From: Trichoplusia ni
Lineage: Eukaryota > Arthropoda > Insecta > Lepidoptera > Noctuidae
Direction of reading: 5' to 3'
Length of the DNA stretch: 64,000 bases
Assembly: GCF_003590095.1 (NCBI RefSeq)
Contig: NC_039479.1
Span: forward strand, 806,001 to 870,000
Part shown: piece by piece, positions 12,901 to 27,900 of the stretch
How positions within the stretch are numbered: position 1 is the first letter of the stretch
Layout of the letters: each line of letters opens with the position of its first letter
Translations under genes and position numbers: made by a program
The notes under the pieces: model-generated
Database searches by the model: none
Told to the model about the DNA's origin: nothing
What the model saw: only the letters and a program-made list of their open reading frames with translations

Positions 12901-15900
12901 AAATGAAAAATTGGAGGAACAGTGGTCTTCTGTGACAGCTCATCCGTAAGTTTAAAGTAATTTGTCTGCGTCGATAGCCGAGTGATTGAGCTAAAAGCAC
13001 TGTACGCGACTAGTAGCACGTTACATCCCCGCGTATGACAAGCATTTGTGTGATCAATGAATAATTGTTCTGCGTGTACTTGAATGTATATGAAACCCTT
13101 AAACTACAAAAAAATAATTCCTCAGAGAAATTCTCTTATTTAAAAGACTTTAATTATAAAAAAGACGTATCATGGTCACGGGCAGACTGAGATGGTGTTC
13201 GTCTTGACAGAAGATGTTGCTCGTTCTACCTTCATATTTTTAATTAATTATTTGGTGTGGTTATTTGTGAAGGTAGAACGAGCTACATCTTCTGTCAAGA
13301 CGAACACCATCTCAGTCTGCCCGCGACCATGATACCTGCAAAGGTGTCGAAACGTCGGGAATTAAAATCAAAAATTAAACCGCGATAAAATCCGTAAAAG
13401 TAGTTTCATTTCAATTCCAAAAATATTCCAACACTTTTACAATCATCATCATCAACAGCCCATATTCGTTCACTGCTGGACATTTTGCCTACCGAATTGC
13501 ACGCCATCGAGATCTATCTTGGTTTCTCTACATTGCTTACTAATAATATCTCATTTCAATACTCAATTGAATATTCTCTCATGTAATAGTTCCCGTTACG
13601 ATTACAAAGCTCCCTAACATCTGCTTGTAATTCTCGAAACCTCGAAATCCTAGTTAATACTCAGTTGATCCTATCCCCAGATATGATCAGTTCAATGAGT
13701 AAGATAATATAGAACACCCTTGTGATACCATACCTGTGTAATACTCTTGATGGAATTTAGATTTAAAGTCTTTCCGAGAATTTAAATTTATATCACCTAA
13801 AATAACAAGTTGTTTTTAGTTAAAGAATACATTAACTAATATATTCTTTTAGAGATCTTGTTTATTAGATCTTATCTTAATACAGTGTTGAAAAGACCTT
13901 GTGTTCTAGATCCAATAACAATTTATTGTATTTTTATTGTAACTTTAAATAATTGTACCAGGTTATAGTCTCATATGACTACCTACCTACGTAGATACCT
14001 ACTTAAAAAAAGACTTTACGGCATTATGACGTATTATCAGCAGCACATTCCATTTTTTTTTTTTCAAATAAAAGCGAACAAATAAAAATCAAAAGCCGCA
14101 CCAGAAAATTCTCACAAAGACATATTATGCTTTAAAATATCTGAAGAAACATTTTACAAAAGGTGCCACTTTATACCTCCTTAAAGTTCAATTTTCAGTG
14201 GCAAGAGATGCCAAACGCACTGCACTCGTGATATAAATGAGTTCCAATTTGGTGGTCGAATAGTAACCTTCGGGGATGCAGCGATGGTACAATGTATTGT
14301 ATCAGAAGTCTAGTATTGTGTACTGGGACCGTTTGTTTAGGATTTTAAGGTGTAGAATTTTTAGTTCCGTAGTTAGAAGTTAATTACAAAATAAATATTT
14401 CATTTTCTAAAGCAAGGATGTACAAAGCTGCATGCTTTTAGCGAGTTAAATAGAGTTTCTTGAGTGTTTTGTTCCATAGGAATGTTATTTTGTAATCATG
14501 CCTCTAGTCTATATCAGATCTGCGTATAATGTTTCTAAAGTGCCTATTTTTAAACGGGTCAAGAGATCTTTTCAATTTCATCGCTCGGATATATATAATG
14601 AAATATTTCATAAAATATTATCAATCCGAATACCTAAATAACAAGTTTACCCTTCTACGGTAAACTGGTAATTTCCTTATAGGAATCAAAAGTTAAATTT
14701 TTACTAGCATTATAATGTTACTTATGGATCACCCCTAAATACAGCAAAACAAAAAAAAATAGCGTTATCTCGTTTTTGAATTAGCAAACCTAAAAGCTGA
14801 TGTAGATTTTCTTGTAGAAAATTGCATCTGAACTTTCTGAAGCTAATAAATTTCCCGAGCTGTAACAGCAAAAGTCCATAAATTATATATCAGGTAGATT
14901 ACCTAATGGCCAGAAACGTGATTCCCTCCACTGACTTTCAAGAGTCAAGAATTAAATTCCGGAATTAAAACTAAAATATTTTTTGCAGTTCGACATAATC
15001 TCATTACAGGGAAATATTCACTGATTAAAACATGATTAATGGAAGCAATGACTTGCTTGCAGCCACGCTGTTAAATGAAGCGAAAACAATATTTATGAGC
15101 ATGGAGTTGGAATTACTTGATCCCACCTCTTAAAAGCACTAGTAATTAAATTTTAATTTTAATCCTGGATAGTCATCAAAATGGCTGCGATAGCTTAGAG
15201 GTATGATAGTCTAGGGATAGCCCAGTCAAAGACCTTAGGTTCAAATCCTGATACGTATCAATGTCTTATTCATCATTCATAAACTTAATAGCGTATTACC
15301 AAGTAATTATCGCTTGCTCAAAACAGTAAAAGAAAACATCGTGAGGAAACCACCACAACTGGAATCATTTCAAGGATATGTGAAAAAAGCCTAAAGAAAG
15401 TTTAAAAATAGTGACACCACTTGTACATCAACCATACGAAAATATGAAGATCAAAATAATCAAGTAGAGTTCTCTTTATACGTTCAGAAGTTGCCAACAG
15501 ACACAAACATGTGTTAAGCCTAGTTTTCAAACAAATGTTTCCCTATATTTTGGCAATTCTTCGGGATCGAACTGGCAAGATTTCAAACCAACTACTGAAT
15601 AAAGCGGCAAACTAGACACCAAGGAGCCAGTGTCACTTAATTTATTTGAAACACTCCTTTGAATACTGAATAGGGATTCTATTGGATAAGTAAATGTAAC
15701 TGTTGATGATCTAAGAAACGCTTAATTCAGTTTGAGTAGACTTAGAGCATCATATGATAGTAAAGAATAAAACTCCAATAAATAATAGTGTCATTATGGA
15801 CATATTTAATAAAGCAGCAAATGTAATAACAAGACAACGCGGTATTTTAATGTCCTGTAAACAAAATGAAACATTCTCCATTACAGCAAAGAATACATCT

Positions 15901-18900
15901 ACCGCACAAGACTAATGACATAAAACAAGAAATAAAACAAGACACATCAATTTCAGACAATATGAAACAGAATGATACAACTCATTTTCAATTGCAGCTA
16001 ATAGAATAACAGCTATAAGACGAAACGGTAGCATCGTAGTGATTGCTCAATTCGATGCAAACACTGCTAACATTTGTAAAGCTCTCCAACTGAATGCTAA
16101 AGAGCAAAGTTATACTGAAGAAGGATTCTGTTGTATCAAATGTTTCAGCTTAATCACGGTGTCAAGCAACCCTCGCTACTTCTAGATATCATTTATTCTT
16201 GACTTTTCTTACTGTTTGTAGCGTATTTCTGATTTTATAATGGAATTTGTACCTAGAAAGAATTTTTTTTATTGAGATTTTCATATGGTTTCTCGCTTAG
16301 AATAATTTTAAGTACTGGCCGGTAGCTGTTGTCTAAAGCGGTGTCTCTGCAGAGTATAGGCCTCTTGACGAATTTTTATTCTTAACCAAGCTATGTAGTG
16401 ACTGTTATTATAATGTTACTTGTGAGGTGTATTTTTAATAATTGTTTATTAGGAACAGGTTACTTTAGCATATTTATTGGGCCTTTCAAACTCCTTTCAG
16501 AATCCTTGATTATGAGCTGAAGCGTCTGAGGGCCCGCGAATCGAACTGACGATCCCGACAAATACGCTTAAGTGAATAGCTATCAAATGTACACAGAAAT
16601 TCATTTTCTAATTGTTTGATGTAGTATAAAATAGTTTAAAGAAGCCTTTAGAATTTAATACTGTGTTAACTTCTAGCTTCTAACTGCTAGCTTCTACTAA
16701 TATAAAGTCAGGTTTTCAAACTTTAACATATACTTACACAACATATTAATAAAACTTTTGACTCAATTAAATGTTGAATACCATTAAATCTTAACTTGTT
16801 AAAATGTTATACTAAATGACTTTAATAAAACTTTTTCCTTGCAGCTCGTTCCAACTTTAATATTGCTTTAGTTTTACATTCTCATAAAACGTTTATATGC
16901 AAAAAAACCTAAATTTTTTCGAAACATTTTCTTTCCTGACCAAAACATGGAAAATATCGCCATAACTCTTGTCAGCGTCCGTTGACAGCGGAGATAATTT
17001 CGCTGACGGTAGGATCTCGAGGGAGGCGAGGAATTTCTAAAAATGGCGGAGTTTTAAGGTCCTAATGTCACGTAGCCTTCGCGTGGAGGCAGCTTGATAA
17101 ATGTAATTATTATACTTGTTTCGGGGGACCAAGGGTCTGCTTCGAAGTGGGGTGGCTCCAAGATATATTTGTTTACATTTTATGGGTCGATGTCGACGGC
17201 CTTCATCGCCTTGCGAGAGGACGCGATCAGGTCTCTAATGGTATTAATTTTAATTATCCCTGTTTTCGATTTATAAATGCCATTTAATTATATCTATAAT
17301 TAGATGACTTTAAGATATCGTCAATTAATATCAAGTAAGCAAAAAAAACTGAACCAGCCTGTCATTAAATCCAACATGGCAATTACGCCACATCCCATTA
17401 TAGACTAAATCCGTTCCTACGTTAGATAGGTTTACAGGATTACTTATCAACTCGCTTCACACGAAACTAAATGAACAGCTTTCAAAGGCAGCCTGCCTTT
17501 GCAGTACACCTCAACCATGTCGTCAAAGTTCCGATGCTAACTAATTTATTTACAGGAGTGAAACTGCCAGATTCAATCATTTGATACGAACGGAGGCTGA
17601 ATTTATGCAAATTGCTGTCAGATGCAAATTGTTCATGTATTTATGTTGCAACAACTGTTTGTCAAAAACAATTGCGTGTTGTAAATGTTCGGCTACGGAA
17701 TGTTCGAGTGAAATCTGAATATCTCTGAAGTGTCTCTAGTTTGACCTGTATAAAGGAAATACGTAGTTCTATTTGAGGCACCGCTTTTGCATGAGGAAAT
17801 TCTTTTTTGGATATTTCAAGTTTTAAAAGAAACGAAGCTTGGTTACCAGATGTTCGTTTGAAAATAATTGATTTAATTCAGTCAATGTTCCAAAATTAGC
17901 ATCATAATATGTATGGAAGACTTCGCACCAATAATTACCAGTTGCAAGCTGCCTATCAGTTCCCAACCTATAGATAATCGGGCTAGCTTTCATTTGAATG
18001 CAACTAAGTGTCACCGTTAAAAACACATAAGCTCAAGATGATTGACAGAGCTGTTGGTCTAGTAGTAAGTAGCTCTGACTGCTATATCGGAGGTTGTGAG
18101 TTCCATTCCCAGCCAGGACAAATGCCTGTGTGATTAGGGCGAGCATTTGTTCTATGTCGGGGTGTATTTTATCCACAATTTATATGTTTTTAGAAATATA
18201 AAAGTACGTCTATAAGCTATCTAGTTCGATAAATACAATTTGTGTAATTTGATATTATTATATAGAAATAAAATCAAGCCATATGGTACCTGAAAAAAAA
18301 TAGTACACTTTCAACATCGTTCAAAGTATTACCTCATCATTATGAGTCCAGCGGATAGCTGGCGGTGGCTCCGGGGAGTGCTGCACCACGCACGTCAGGT
18401 TGATGGTGCTGCCCGTGTTGATGAACAGCTCCGGACCGCCCAGGATCGTCGTCAGCGGCTCTGTTTGGAGATACTCTTGGTTAGGTAATGTTGATTATAA
18501 CAATAAAAACATATATTCGACTTCTGGTAAAAAATTGTAATGGAAAACTAATAAATTTTGAATGGGACGAAATTTTAATTATAGTTTTACAGGTATTGTG
18601 AGGTAAACTTGATGAAATTTTTGTGGGACCAGATAATAGACATAGATGACACGTTAAATGATGATAAAATCAACAAAATCGGTTCATCCAGTCCTAAGTA
18701 ATGACTTATCTGAGTTAACAAAACTAAAAAAAAAACAAACAAACAGAAATTGAGAACCTCCTCTTTTTGGATTCGGTTGAAAATGAGCTATATTCGTTGA
18801 AAACACGAATTATAAGTTTTGTAAAGCTAATGTTGAGTCGTAACTAATTTTCTTTTAATCAAATACACTCAGAAAATAGTCTCCGAAGGAACTTTAATAC

Positions 18901-21900
18901 TATCAAATAAATTTTCCACTCTTCTTAAACAAAGGAGCATCCAAAAAATTGAAGAAACTAAATATTGGATTCTTAAAAGTAAAACTAGGAATTGAATCAC
19001 GCTACCTTCGGGTACAAGTGTGTATATTACTTATACTGATGCCAAAATCCTCTAAAATACGTATTGTTCAGATCAGTTATGAGAAGTAGGAGTCGAAAAG
19101 CATAACTTATTAAAACAATACATAAATGTTAATATTCTATATTGTTTTCAAGGACCCATTGTTCAAAATTATGGCAATTATAAATTCAGCCATCGTTTCG
19201 CTAATATTTTCAAATTAAGTTTGAAGTTTGCTTTTGTTTTCGAGTCAATTTAAATTATCTATAATCAAAATAAAGTTTTGCGAATGGGACCAGATATAAA
19301 CGTCTTTGTCTTAATATTGTTGACTTCTATCGCATAATACTAAAACGCAATTTTAGATCTAAGATTAAATTTAGCATATTGCAATTTTATAGGCCTTCAA
19401 TAAGTTACATATTTACTATATTCATCACTTAAGCCAAAGTAATTCAAATTTAAATAATTTTTTTTTATTATTAGAAGGCGCATTAATTTAGTATTTTCAA
19501 AGTGAAATAAATTTAGAATTGATTTAATTTAAATAAATTCAAAATCTAAATCTATATTCTGATCCTGAAACGAAAACAAATTCCATTCATGAGTTTGAAT
19601 TCATATTTATTTGCAAAGTCAATGACTTTTCTTATCTCAGTATTTCTTTGCTCATATGAATATGAAATGGCGTCGCTAAGGTGGTTTCTCGGACTTTATC
19701 TAACGAAGCTTTTGTGTGAGAACTGTTATAGGTGCTCAATGCAGTTGGTGTTGGTCGAGTAGTATACGATAACTTTCAATATATTGTAAGCATTTGATTT
19801 TATTAGATTGGTGATAAGAAAAAATTCGCTATTTTTGATGGCACGAATGAGTCGCTCGGGGTATTGTAAACGAAGATTAGATTTTAAGAGACATCTGAGT
19901 AAAAGTTGAGACTAAAATTAAAAATATCGGACCTAGAAATAACCCGAATAAAAAAAGGGAAATTTGACTGAATCTATTAATTTAAGTCTGTTTAGTCGGT
20001 CAGACAGATTTCCAAAAAATATTAAAGTAATAAGTATTATTTTCGTTTTTTTACAATATTTCAAAGGTAAGAAAATGAAAAGCACTTTCACACTTCACAC
20101 ATGTATGACAGAAAGGGCTTAAAACATCACTTGTTAGTAAAAAGTGACGTCACACGAGATTTTAAATCCCCTTCATTTTTTGTTCACAAAATAAAAGAAA
20201 AAATATGTATCCATTTTTTTTCAGTACCATCTGACAAACTAGACAATTTCAGACAAAATCCCATAGAACGAAGAAAAAGTAACAGGCCAAAAACATCCCT
20301 AGCTAATGAGAAATTTCTCTTAAATTACGAAATTTCTTTTTCTTAAATCATATCGGGAAAAACATTAAGTCACTAAGTACTTCCAAGGTTGGCCTTAAAC
20401 AGCTTGTCATTACTTTAATCGTTTTTTCAACAATTAGGCCATTACAAGCAGTTTTGAATGCCCAGAAATTACCGCTCCAATTCAGTGTTGGTTCTTTGAG
20501 AAAAAACTGGAAGGAAACTAAGCATTTACTCTTTTATTCCATTAATTGCGAAGCAGACTTCCGTATTTTTTAATCTTATTTTTGCATTAGACTCTCCATT
20601 ATGGATGGATTTTCTTTAAGGTCGCGAAGTCACGGTATTGGGTTACTAGTTTAAAATTGAGACGATCGATCTTTTATTCATGTAGATATTTTGGAATGCT
20701 GAAATGTTAATCAGTTTTAAGTTTAGTAAGTCGCTTGCGAGACGACCTTAACGCTTACCGCGCGGGCTGGTTCCATGACGGCCAGAATAGGGAATCGTGG
20801 AAGGATTTGGGGGAGGCCTTTGCCCAGCAGTGGGATACAGTGGGCTAGATAAAAAAAAAGTTGCATGCCACTTAAAATAAAATAGCCCATTTCAAATCAA
20901 TATAAAATGAAATATGGAGATAAATAACAATTTCAGAACATCAGAAAATAAATGAATATCAAATCTTTCAACACGAAAGCCAAAAATCAGCTCGCTAATC
21001 AATTGTGATCCCATCACAAAATAAATATGAATACTGGAAAACAAGTTAAATAAAAAGCAAAAACCAAACTAGATTTACCTAAAGCCAAACGAGCGAAGTC
21101 AATGCGTCACCGATTTCATAAATATGTTTACATTTCTAAAATGTCCTGGATTTTTGGCTGGCATCCATTGGGAACTGAATGAAAGTTGCCTAAAATTTTT
21201 GGCTCAAATCTACCGTTGTTACGTGTTGTTGCTGTGTTACATTTTGATGAATCCATTCAAATACGTGGAGAATAATATCATTCATGATGAACAAGTTATC
21301 TAGCATATGAATTCAAAATCTACGGCTTAATTTTGGGTCTCCGAAATTTTATCTTGTATGTGAAAAGTTTTGCTGGTGCGAGGTCTTGGTTTGTAGAACT
21401 TGGCTATATTTATGTCGTGGTTGTGGACTATCGTCTTATTTTATGTTTGGGGACAATTTTTTTACTGTACAATAAAAGCATGAGGTCCAAAAGACAAAAA
21501 GCGTAAAATTACTAACATTAGCAACAATATTTTGATAAAAGAGGATTAAAAAAAAATGTTTCAATTATTCGTTAAATCTTAAGGATTTTTTGGTGTGCAC
21601 ATAATATTTGGGGCTTATTATTAACTTCTTACTAAATCCTAACTGTAGCAACACGTTTTCAGGTAGTGTAAATAAAACCTTATATAAGAATCGACCATGA
21701 CCCCTGACCCATTCGACTTCATGCATCAAAAACTCGAATCAAACATGGAAAATGTGACCTTTTCCCATCCGATATGTTTCCTCTTTTTTCATCACACATG
21801 CTAATATATTTCCATGTATTTGTTTTACAAACAGGCGTACATGCAAGTCGGCAAGATCACCTGCCATCAAAGGAAGCAATATCAAGTTATTTGCCCCGCA

Positions 21901-24900
21901 AGCCGTAACGATGAATTTTATATTCCGCTTTTTGATGGCCGCAGATTAAAATTTTATTTTACATGAAATATTGCCTTAAGGCTTAAACGAGTGTTTTACT
22001 TATTTTGGAAAAAAATCTTAAATAAATAATAAAAAAATACGTTTTTTATTTAAATATGCATTGGTAGGTTTCAATCAAACGATTGGTACTGGCTACCTTT
22101 AGGCAGCATTTTACTAGTAGAGAAAACATATGCCAAAATTTGAATATGAGAATAAAAAAGAGAGCTATTTGATTAAGATAGATGATGCTTTATATCGGTA
22201 GATATAAAGTTCATTTTCGAGCTCCTCGATGGTTAATTTATGCACAAGAAAATTAAGGACACTCAAGCCTACTTAGTATCGTGCCCTAAAAATAAATCAT
22301 GATAAGAATATTTCCATGATCCAGCACATAATCCTAATTCTGATGAAAAGCCTCGTTCAAGGAGGATTCCCCAAAACTCTGTGACGTTAAATAAACAAGA
22401 TATTCTTAGGTTATTTTATCAGTGTGAAAAATTCGAGGTTTTGTGGTGAAGCTAATCTTAAGGCGAGGCCGGCCTCATAAATAACGCCTAATTCTGTGCC
22501 GCTGCAAATTCTTGTTTATCATGAATTTGTGTGACTTTGCTCTTCGTATTCTTTTAGGCGCTCGCTATTTATTAGATACCAGATGTCCTTGTTACTTTCA
22601 GTAAAAGCAATTTAAGTAAAATGGTAAATACTTTGAATTTGGTTTACGTTTTTTCACCTTGTACCTATACGTTTTAGAAATCAGTGAAAACAAATCAAAA
22701 CTAAAATATTTATTAGCAAGAACAACAAGGTTTACCTACATAGAGGAAAGATCTTGTAACCTAAGTCACTGTCTTCTGCCTGCAAACAAGCGTGCAAATG
22801 ACAAATATTTATTTAACTATCTAAGGAATCAATTATTCTTATCTTACAGAATTTTCATCACTTTGTTTTCAAGATTGACGTTAATCCTATGACCTACTTA
22901 CATACCCACAAGTAGTAATAAAGTACGAAAACACATAGAACACTTTTCCCCGAAACTATTTTTTGATACAATTTATAGAAACTTCCCAAAGCTCTAAGCT
23001 ATCTATCTGCCATGTCGGTAATATACTCTTTGATTGATTTACCCACTGAACAGTTTTATGTCGCCAGTGACCTTACTCAAACGTGATAAAAGTATTGATA
23101 TGGACATTCTCACAAACCACATAAATCAGCTGACGCCACCAGATATATCCACTCATTTTATTCGCGTTCGTCATTTTCCTGTTTTTTGGAGGGATGGAAT
23201 TATTTGAGTTGTGGGAATATGACACTTTTGTTGAGATAACTTGAGATTATTTTCCTATTTACATTCACTTGGATATAAGTTTCTTTTTTTAATTGTATTA
23301 CTAGTGTTTTAAGGTTTACCTTTAAGTATTCGATTGAAAAAAAAAAACGTGGAAAGCATGATTCAGATTTGTCAAACTTGACTGAATATTTCAACTATGT
23401 ACTGTATGTGATAACGCCAAACCTACAGATATCCTATTGCTAGGTATTCTCATTTAGGGTAAGTCCAAACATTGATCTACTCAAGCTTACTGTCAGTCTA
23501 TATTATTATCTTGTCAGTGATGGCTTAGAAAATTTTAAGAAAGTACATATAATTATAAAAATGTCACTTTACCTGTATTATGTTCGACCCTAAAATTCGT
23601 GCTTGTAAATTCCGTCACCAAAACGTCGGTATTAACAGACTTTTTTGTCCAAATGTATTCTCTCAAGTCCATATGACTAGAATACTATAGATATAGGTTT
23701 ATATCTGAATCATCAAGTAAACACATATTCTCTATCAAAAACCTTACCAAAGATCGTTATATTTTAATACTATTACGGTTTTCCTCTAAATTGTGAACTG
23801 TTTGTTGTAATAACATCCCAATAACGTATTTTCACGGTAACTGTCGGCCATAAAACGGATACCAGCGTTATTTTATGTAATACTACAAGTTTATCGCTCG
23901 AGAATCGCAATGCATTTTTGCTTGACCCACTATTGCAAAAAGTTTTCATACTTGTATTTCTTGAAAAATAAAATTTTAAACTCTTGTTTTAGCTTTAGTT
24001 TAACCTATTTTGTAGTGATTCGTTTTATTTTGATTGATTTTTAAACAAAATTTTATAACCATCTCATTTTTTTTTTAAATATGTTTTAAGTGTTTAGGTT
24101 TCTAAACACAGTCCAAAAAAAATATGGAATAGTTATTCAGGAGTTATGGCACAGAAATATAAACGAGTTCTGAGACCATTGAACTCTTTTTAACAGTCAA
24201 AACTCATTATTAATTTGCCTTATTACAATGATGTAAAAACTTATTTGTAGGTACCTCATGAGTTCTCAGGAACAAAATAGAAAAAATCGGATGGTACATA
24301 AACTTGTTCTTGTATTCCTTTTAGACTATTTAGCTTTACACCTGCAAAGTTTGCTAATAACGGTACCAAGTTTCATGTAACACGGTGCACTTCTGTTAAA
24401 ATACAGTTAACGAAACTCATTTCATTCATTGGAAGCAAGGAAGGTGCAAGTTTAGGTAAAATTGCAACAACACTTTTTTTTAAACGAGTAAACGTACGAA
24501 ATCATCAAAAATCTTATTTCCGAAATTGTAATAGAAAAAAACTTTACCACAGAAAACGAAATTAAGGTTAAGTGGTACGCGGAAAAAGCAATAAACCTAA
24601 TTACACAAAAAATCATATCCTAAAAACATCAAAAGATTCAGATGCCTCGAGTCGTGTATTTAAAAAAATCCATTCCAGACATCCAGTATTTTTTGCCACA
24701 CCCAACATTTTTATTTCACGAAAAGATTTGCTGGAACCATTAACTCAGTAAGGCGAATAAATTAACTAGCATTCGTTTCAAGCCCAGTCCTCTTTAATGC
24801 TAGCTCTAGAAAATTTAAATAGGGCTAGAAAGTAGAGTGCATAAATAGGAGTTTTCTTACTTTGATTCAACGGTCATTACAGATCGTGGAGTAAATTGAA

Positions 24901-27900
24901 CGTCGGAATGTAATTGGAACATCGTGTGTTGAACTTTTCCTGTTAATTGAACACTGACTTAAATTTATTCCCTCATCGGTTTGGCTGTCGATTTACAGAG
25001 TTGTTACTACGTTTTCTTTAATTAATTCTTGGTAAGATTTTTAAATTGGATTGTGTGCGGTTAATGATTGGAATAGTCAGTCTTTCCTTCGCAACTTAAT
25101 TGCGTTTTGTGGCAAAGACAAGAGAAAATTACATCTAAAAATTATATTTAAGTTGAGATGAAAATTACATGTATCACTTTGAATCAAATGAGGTCAGTTC
25201 CAAACAGTACAAGTTTTCAAATACCACTCATACCATTCACCTCTGTTAAACTTACTTGCGACGATTATGGTTAATACTAAGTGCATGTAGAATATAATAT
25301 CACGCTTGAAAACCTTGCCTAGCATGTTATTCAAGACAATGGAACTGTCAAAAGCAGGTTCACTACAGCTACCTCAACATCTCATGTAACGCCAAATACC
25401 TATGTTTTATACCTTTAAGCCCATTATTCAGCAAAATTTAAAATATACCTTGTCTTAGTATACCATTGAATAAAGTAATTTAGTTGATCCCTCTTTCACT
25501 TTCTACACGCTATATGTGTATGTATAAATACTTGTATCGATGAGAACAAAACATCAACATTAGCTTCATCAATAATTTTAATAATGTTTTTAAAAAATGA
25601 AAACGCACAGCTTACTTAAAAAAAAACTATTCAGCTAAACTTGATGATTTTTTATGAGATTAAATGACAGCTTTATGGTGAAAACAATGAACACTATCGG
25701 TTGATCCAGTCCGAAGTTCTGAATTACCAAACATGAATAAATTCTTCCTTTTTGAAGTACTCGTAGGTAGAAAATAAAACAGAATCGTATTTACCGACGA
25801 CGGAGAGGTACATCCGGTGTCCGATGGGCGGCGTGGTACCGACTTGGCACTCGTAGATGCCCGAGTCGCGGCGCTGTGGGAACCTTATCTGAAAAGAGAA
25901 ATAGCATTAACTTCTAAACAGACAGAACGCTGTAGATGTGGCTTGACTTCGAGAACGGAAATTATTTAAAGGTAGTCGTTTTGTTTTACTAGCTAGGTAA
26001 GAGGGAAAAGCTAATACAGATATTTTACAAGCTTGTATTTATTATGTCCCTTTTTCTGTTATCAAAACTTGCAAAGTAAATAGATACTGGTTTTCGGTTA
26101 AGCTGATACTTTGCGTGCATAAGTATGACAATGCAATGAAATGTTGTTATGACACTCATTTGATGATGAAGTGGGCAGGTGGCTACAGAAATTCATTGCC
26201 TTGGCGAGAATTTTGATCGATACAAATACATACCATCACAAATATAATTTCAGACTCCCTTTGCGGGATCTTCGTTCTTTCTATCATACTTTTGTGCCTT
26301 AATATTTTTTTTGACAATGGTTCTTACCTGCGGAACTTTGTTAGCCCATACTGTAATACCACTATCGATTATAAGTTCATCATTATGACGAAAACATTTT
26401 GCCCCGTCATCTCATTTATTGTAATCTATTTCTGTCTGTACGGTCTTCCATACAGCGTTATTTGGATTCCTTATTCAATTGACATGAAGCGCGTGGGCGT
26501 CATGTGTGACAGACATTTTTGGGAATCGTGACGTCATCTGCGGCCTTCAGTTCCAATATTTCGTGTTCCTTATGTCGTAGAGTAAATAGCTTAAGTGGAT
26601 CTAAGGATGGACGGTAAATCGTTTGAGGATATACATGTACGTCATCATCAAGAAACAGACTATAGTCACTCGTGAAATAGTCATAATAATGGATCATTTT
26701 ATTATCAGGCTACTAAGGCCCATAGACATATGTATACCTATCCTATGTGTATATCGTACATATATGTATGTCGTAGTCCATCACTATTAAATCCCTTCCT
26801 ACTAACTGTTCCTCAAAGGTTATGTAACGAATGTAATGGAAATTTAAATACGATATTATCCTGGTTATATTATTCATTTCAGATTTTCAACGAAAACCTC
26901 AATATCACATACAAACGGGAAGTAATTACTTACCGATGTTTTTGTGAAACTACAAGTCTGTAAGACTCTGGCCCTACGCGGTACCCTTTTTTTTTGGTAA
27001 GGCGGGTGAATCCTCATGCACATCCATTCCCTCGGGGGAGGAAATGGGTAGCATCAGACTTTTACTGACTAAACCTGAACCGCCGTGCTACGTCATCCGC
27101 GTTTTTTTATCGGTGTAGGGCAATGCGTTGTAACCCTAACCATAGCCAACTTTAGGCATTCGGTGAACTTATTAAACTTACTTTTAGTATCCAGTCCTCA
27201 GTGTGAGGGTTGTGGACGCTGATGAATCTCTGGTCCGAGGTGTACGTCATCCTGCCTGACGTCAGCAGGTGGATGTCGCGATGTCGGATCCATGATACCT
27301 GGACAAATAGCACATCATAAATATCGTCAAAAAATGCAATAACAGGAAAGTTTTGAAAATTGCCAGATACGGAGATCTTTTGGATACTGGCCAAAATAAA
27401 AATACGGAACCAAAACAATCCTCATGACCGTAATGATGTAAGTGAAAATGAAACAAACGTCTTTAATATAATCAACAGTACATAGACAAACAATATAATA
27501 CATCAACAAAAACTCAATTAAACTACTAAGTCAACCTCAACCTGAATCGTGTGGAAGTACTTAGTTATTTGGTTTCATTCAATTCTGTGGTTTCAAGTTT
27601 AACTGGGGTAGCTGTAATGGTATTGTTTTGTGAAGAGTTTGTAATCACTTATATAACCTCGCCAAGCATGTACCGTGGAGAACTTCAATTTAAATGTTTG
27701 AATCCAAAACGGGTTGTTGTAAAATGAGATTTATTGCAAAAGGTTAAAGTAAAATATTGCTTGCACAAAATTACACGATGTCTGCAATGTATCGTTTGTA
27801 GCTTCAATATAAGTGCTGGTCATCAGCTCTAGTTTTATCTAAATTGGAAGCAAATATTTGAACGAACATAAAATATTTGCTCCATTCAAGGTTTGATCAT

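Larger units (their letters stand above)
7495..18332 (-). other. dpr intron between coding exons 5 and 6
   Basis: A 10.8-kb intron, donor GTAATA, acceptor ATACCAG. It holds the Helitron at 8178, a repeat with 8-bp tandem units near 10 kb, repeat pieces at 12.1-12.8 kb, a tRNA-type SINE at 12.97 kb, the inverted Penelope terminal repeats at 13.2 kb, SINEs at 15.2, 15.5 and 18.05 kb, a MITE relic at 16.5 kb and a GC-richer unidentified block at 17 kb. Apart from these I see AT-rich DNA with only short chance frames. Confidence 0.8.
18461..25794 (-). other. dpr intron between coding exons 4 and 5
   Basis: A 7.3-kb intron, donor GTAAAT, acceptor CCAAACAG. Recognisable contents are family-B repeats (18561-18795 and 25615-25765) and a non-LTR 3' end (20731-20860). 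The stretch 20.9-25.6 kb shows nothing I can name. Confidence 0.8.

Noticed and set aside
15183..15260. Possible tRNA gene
   Set aside because: Only box-like similarity; no consistent clover-leaf, and the following sequence is a SINE body.
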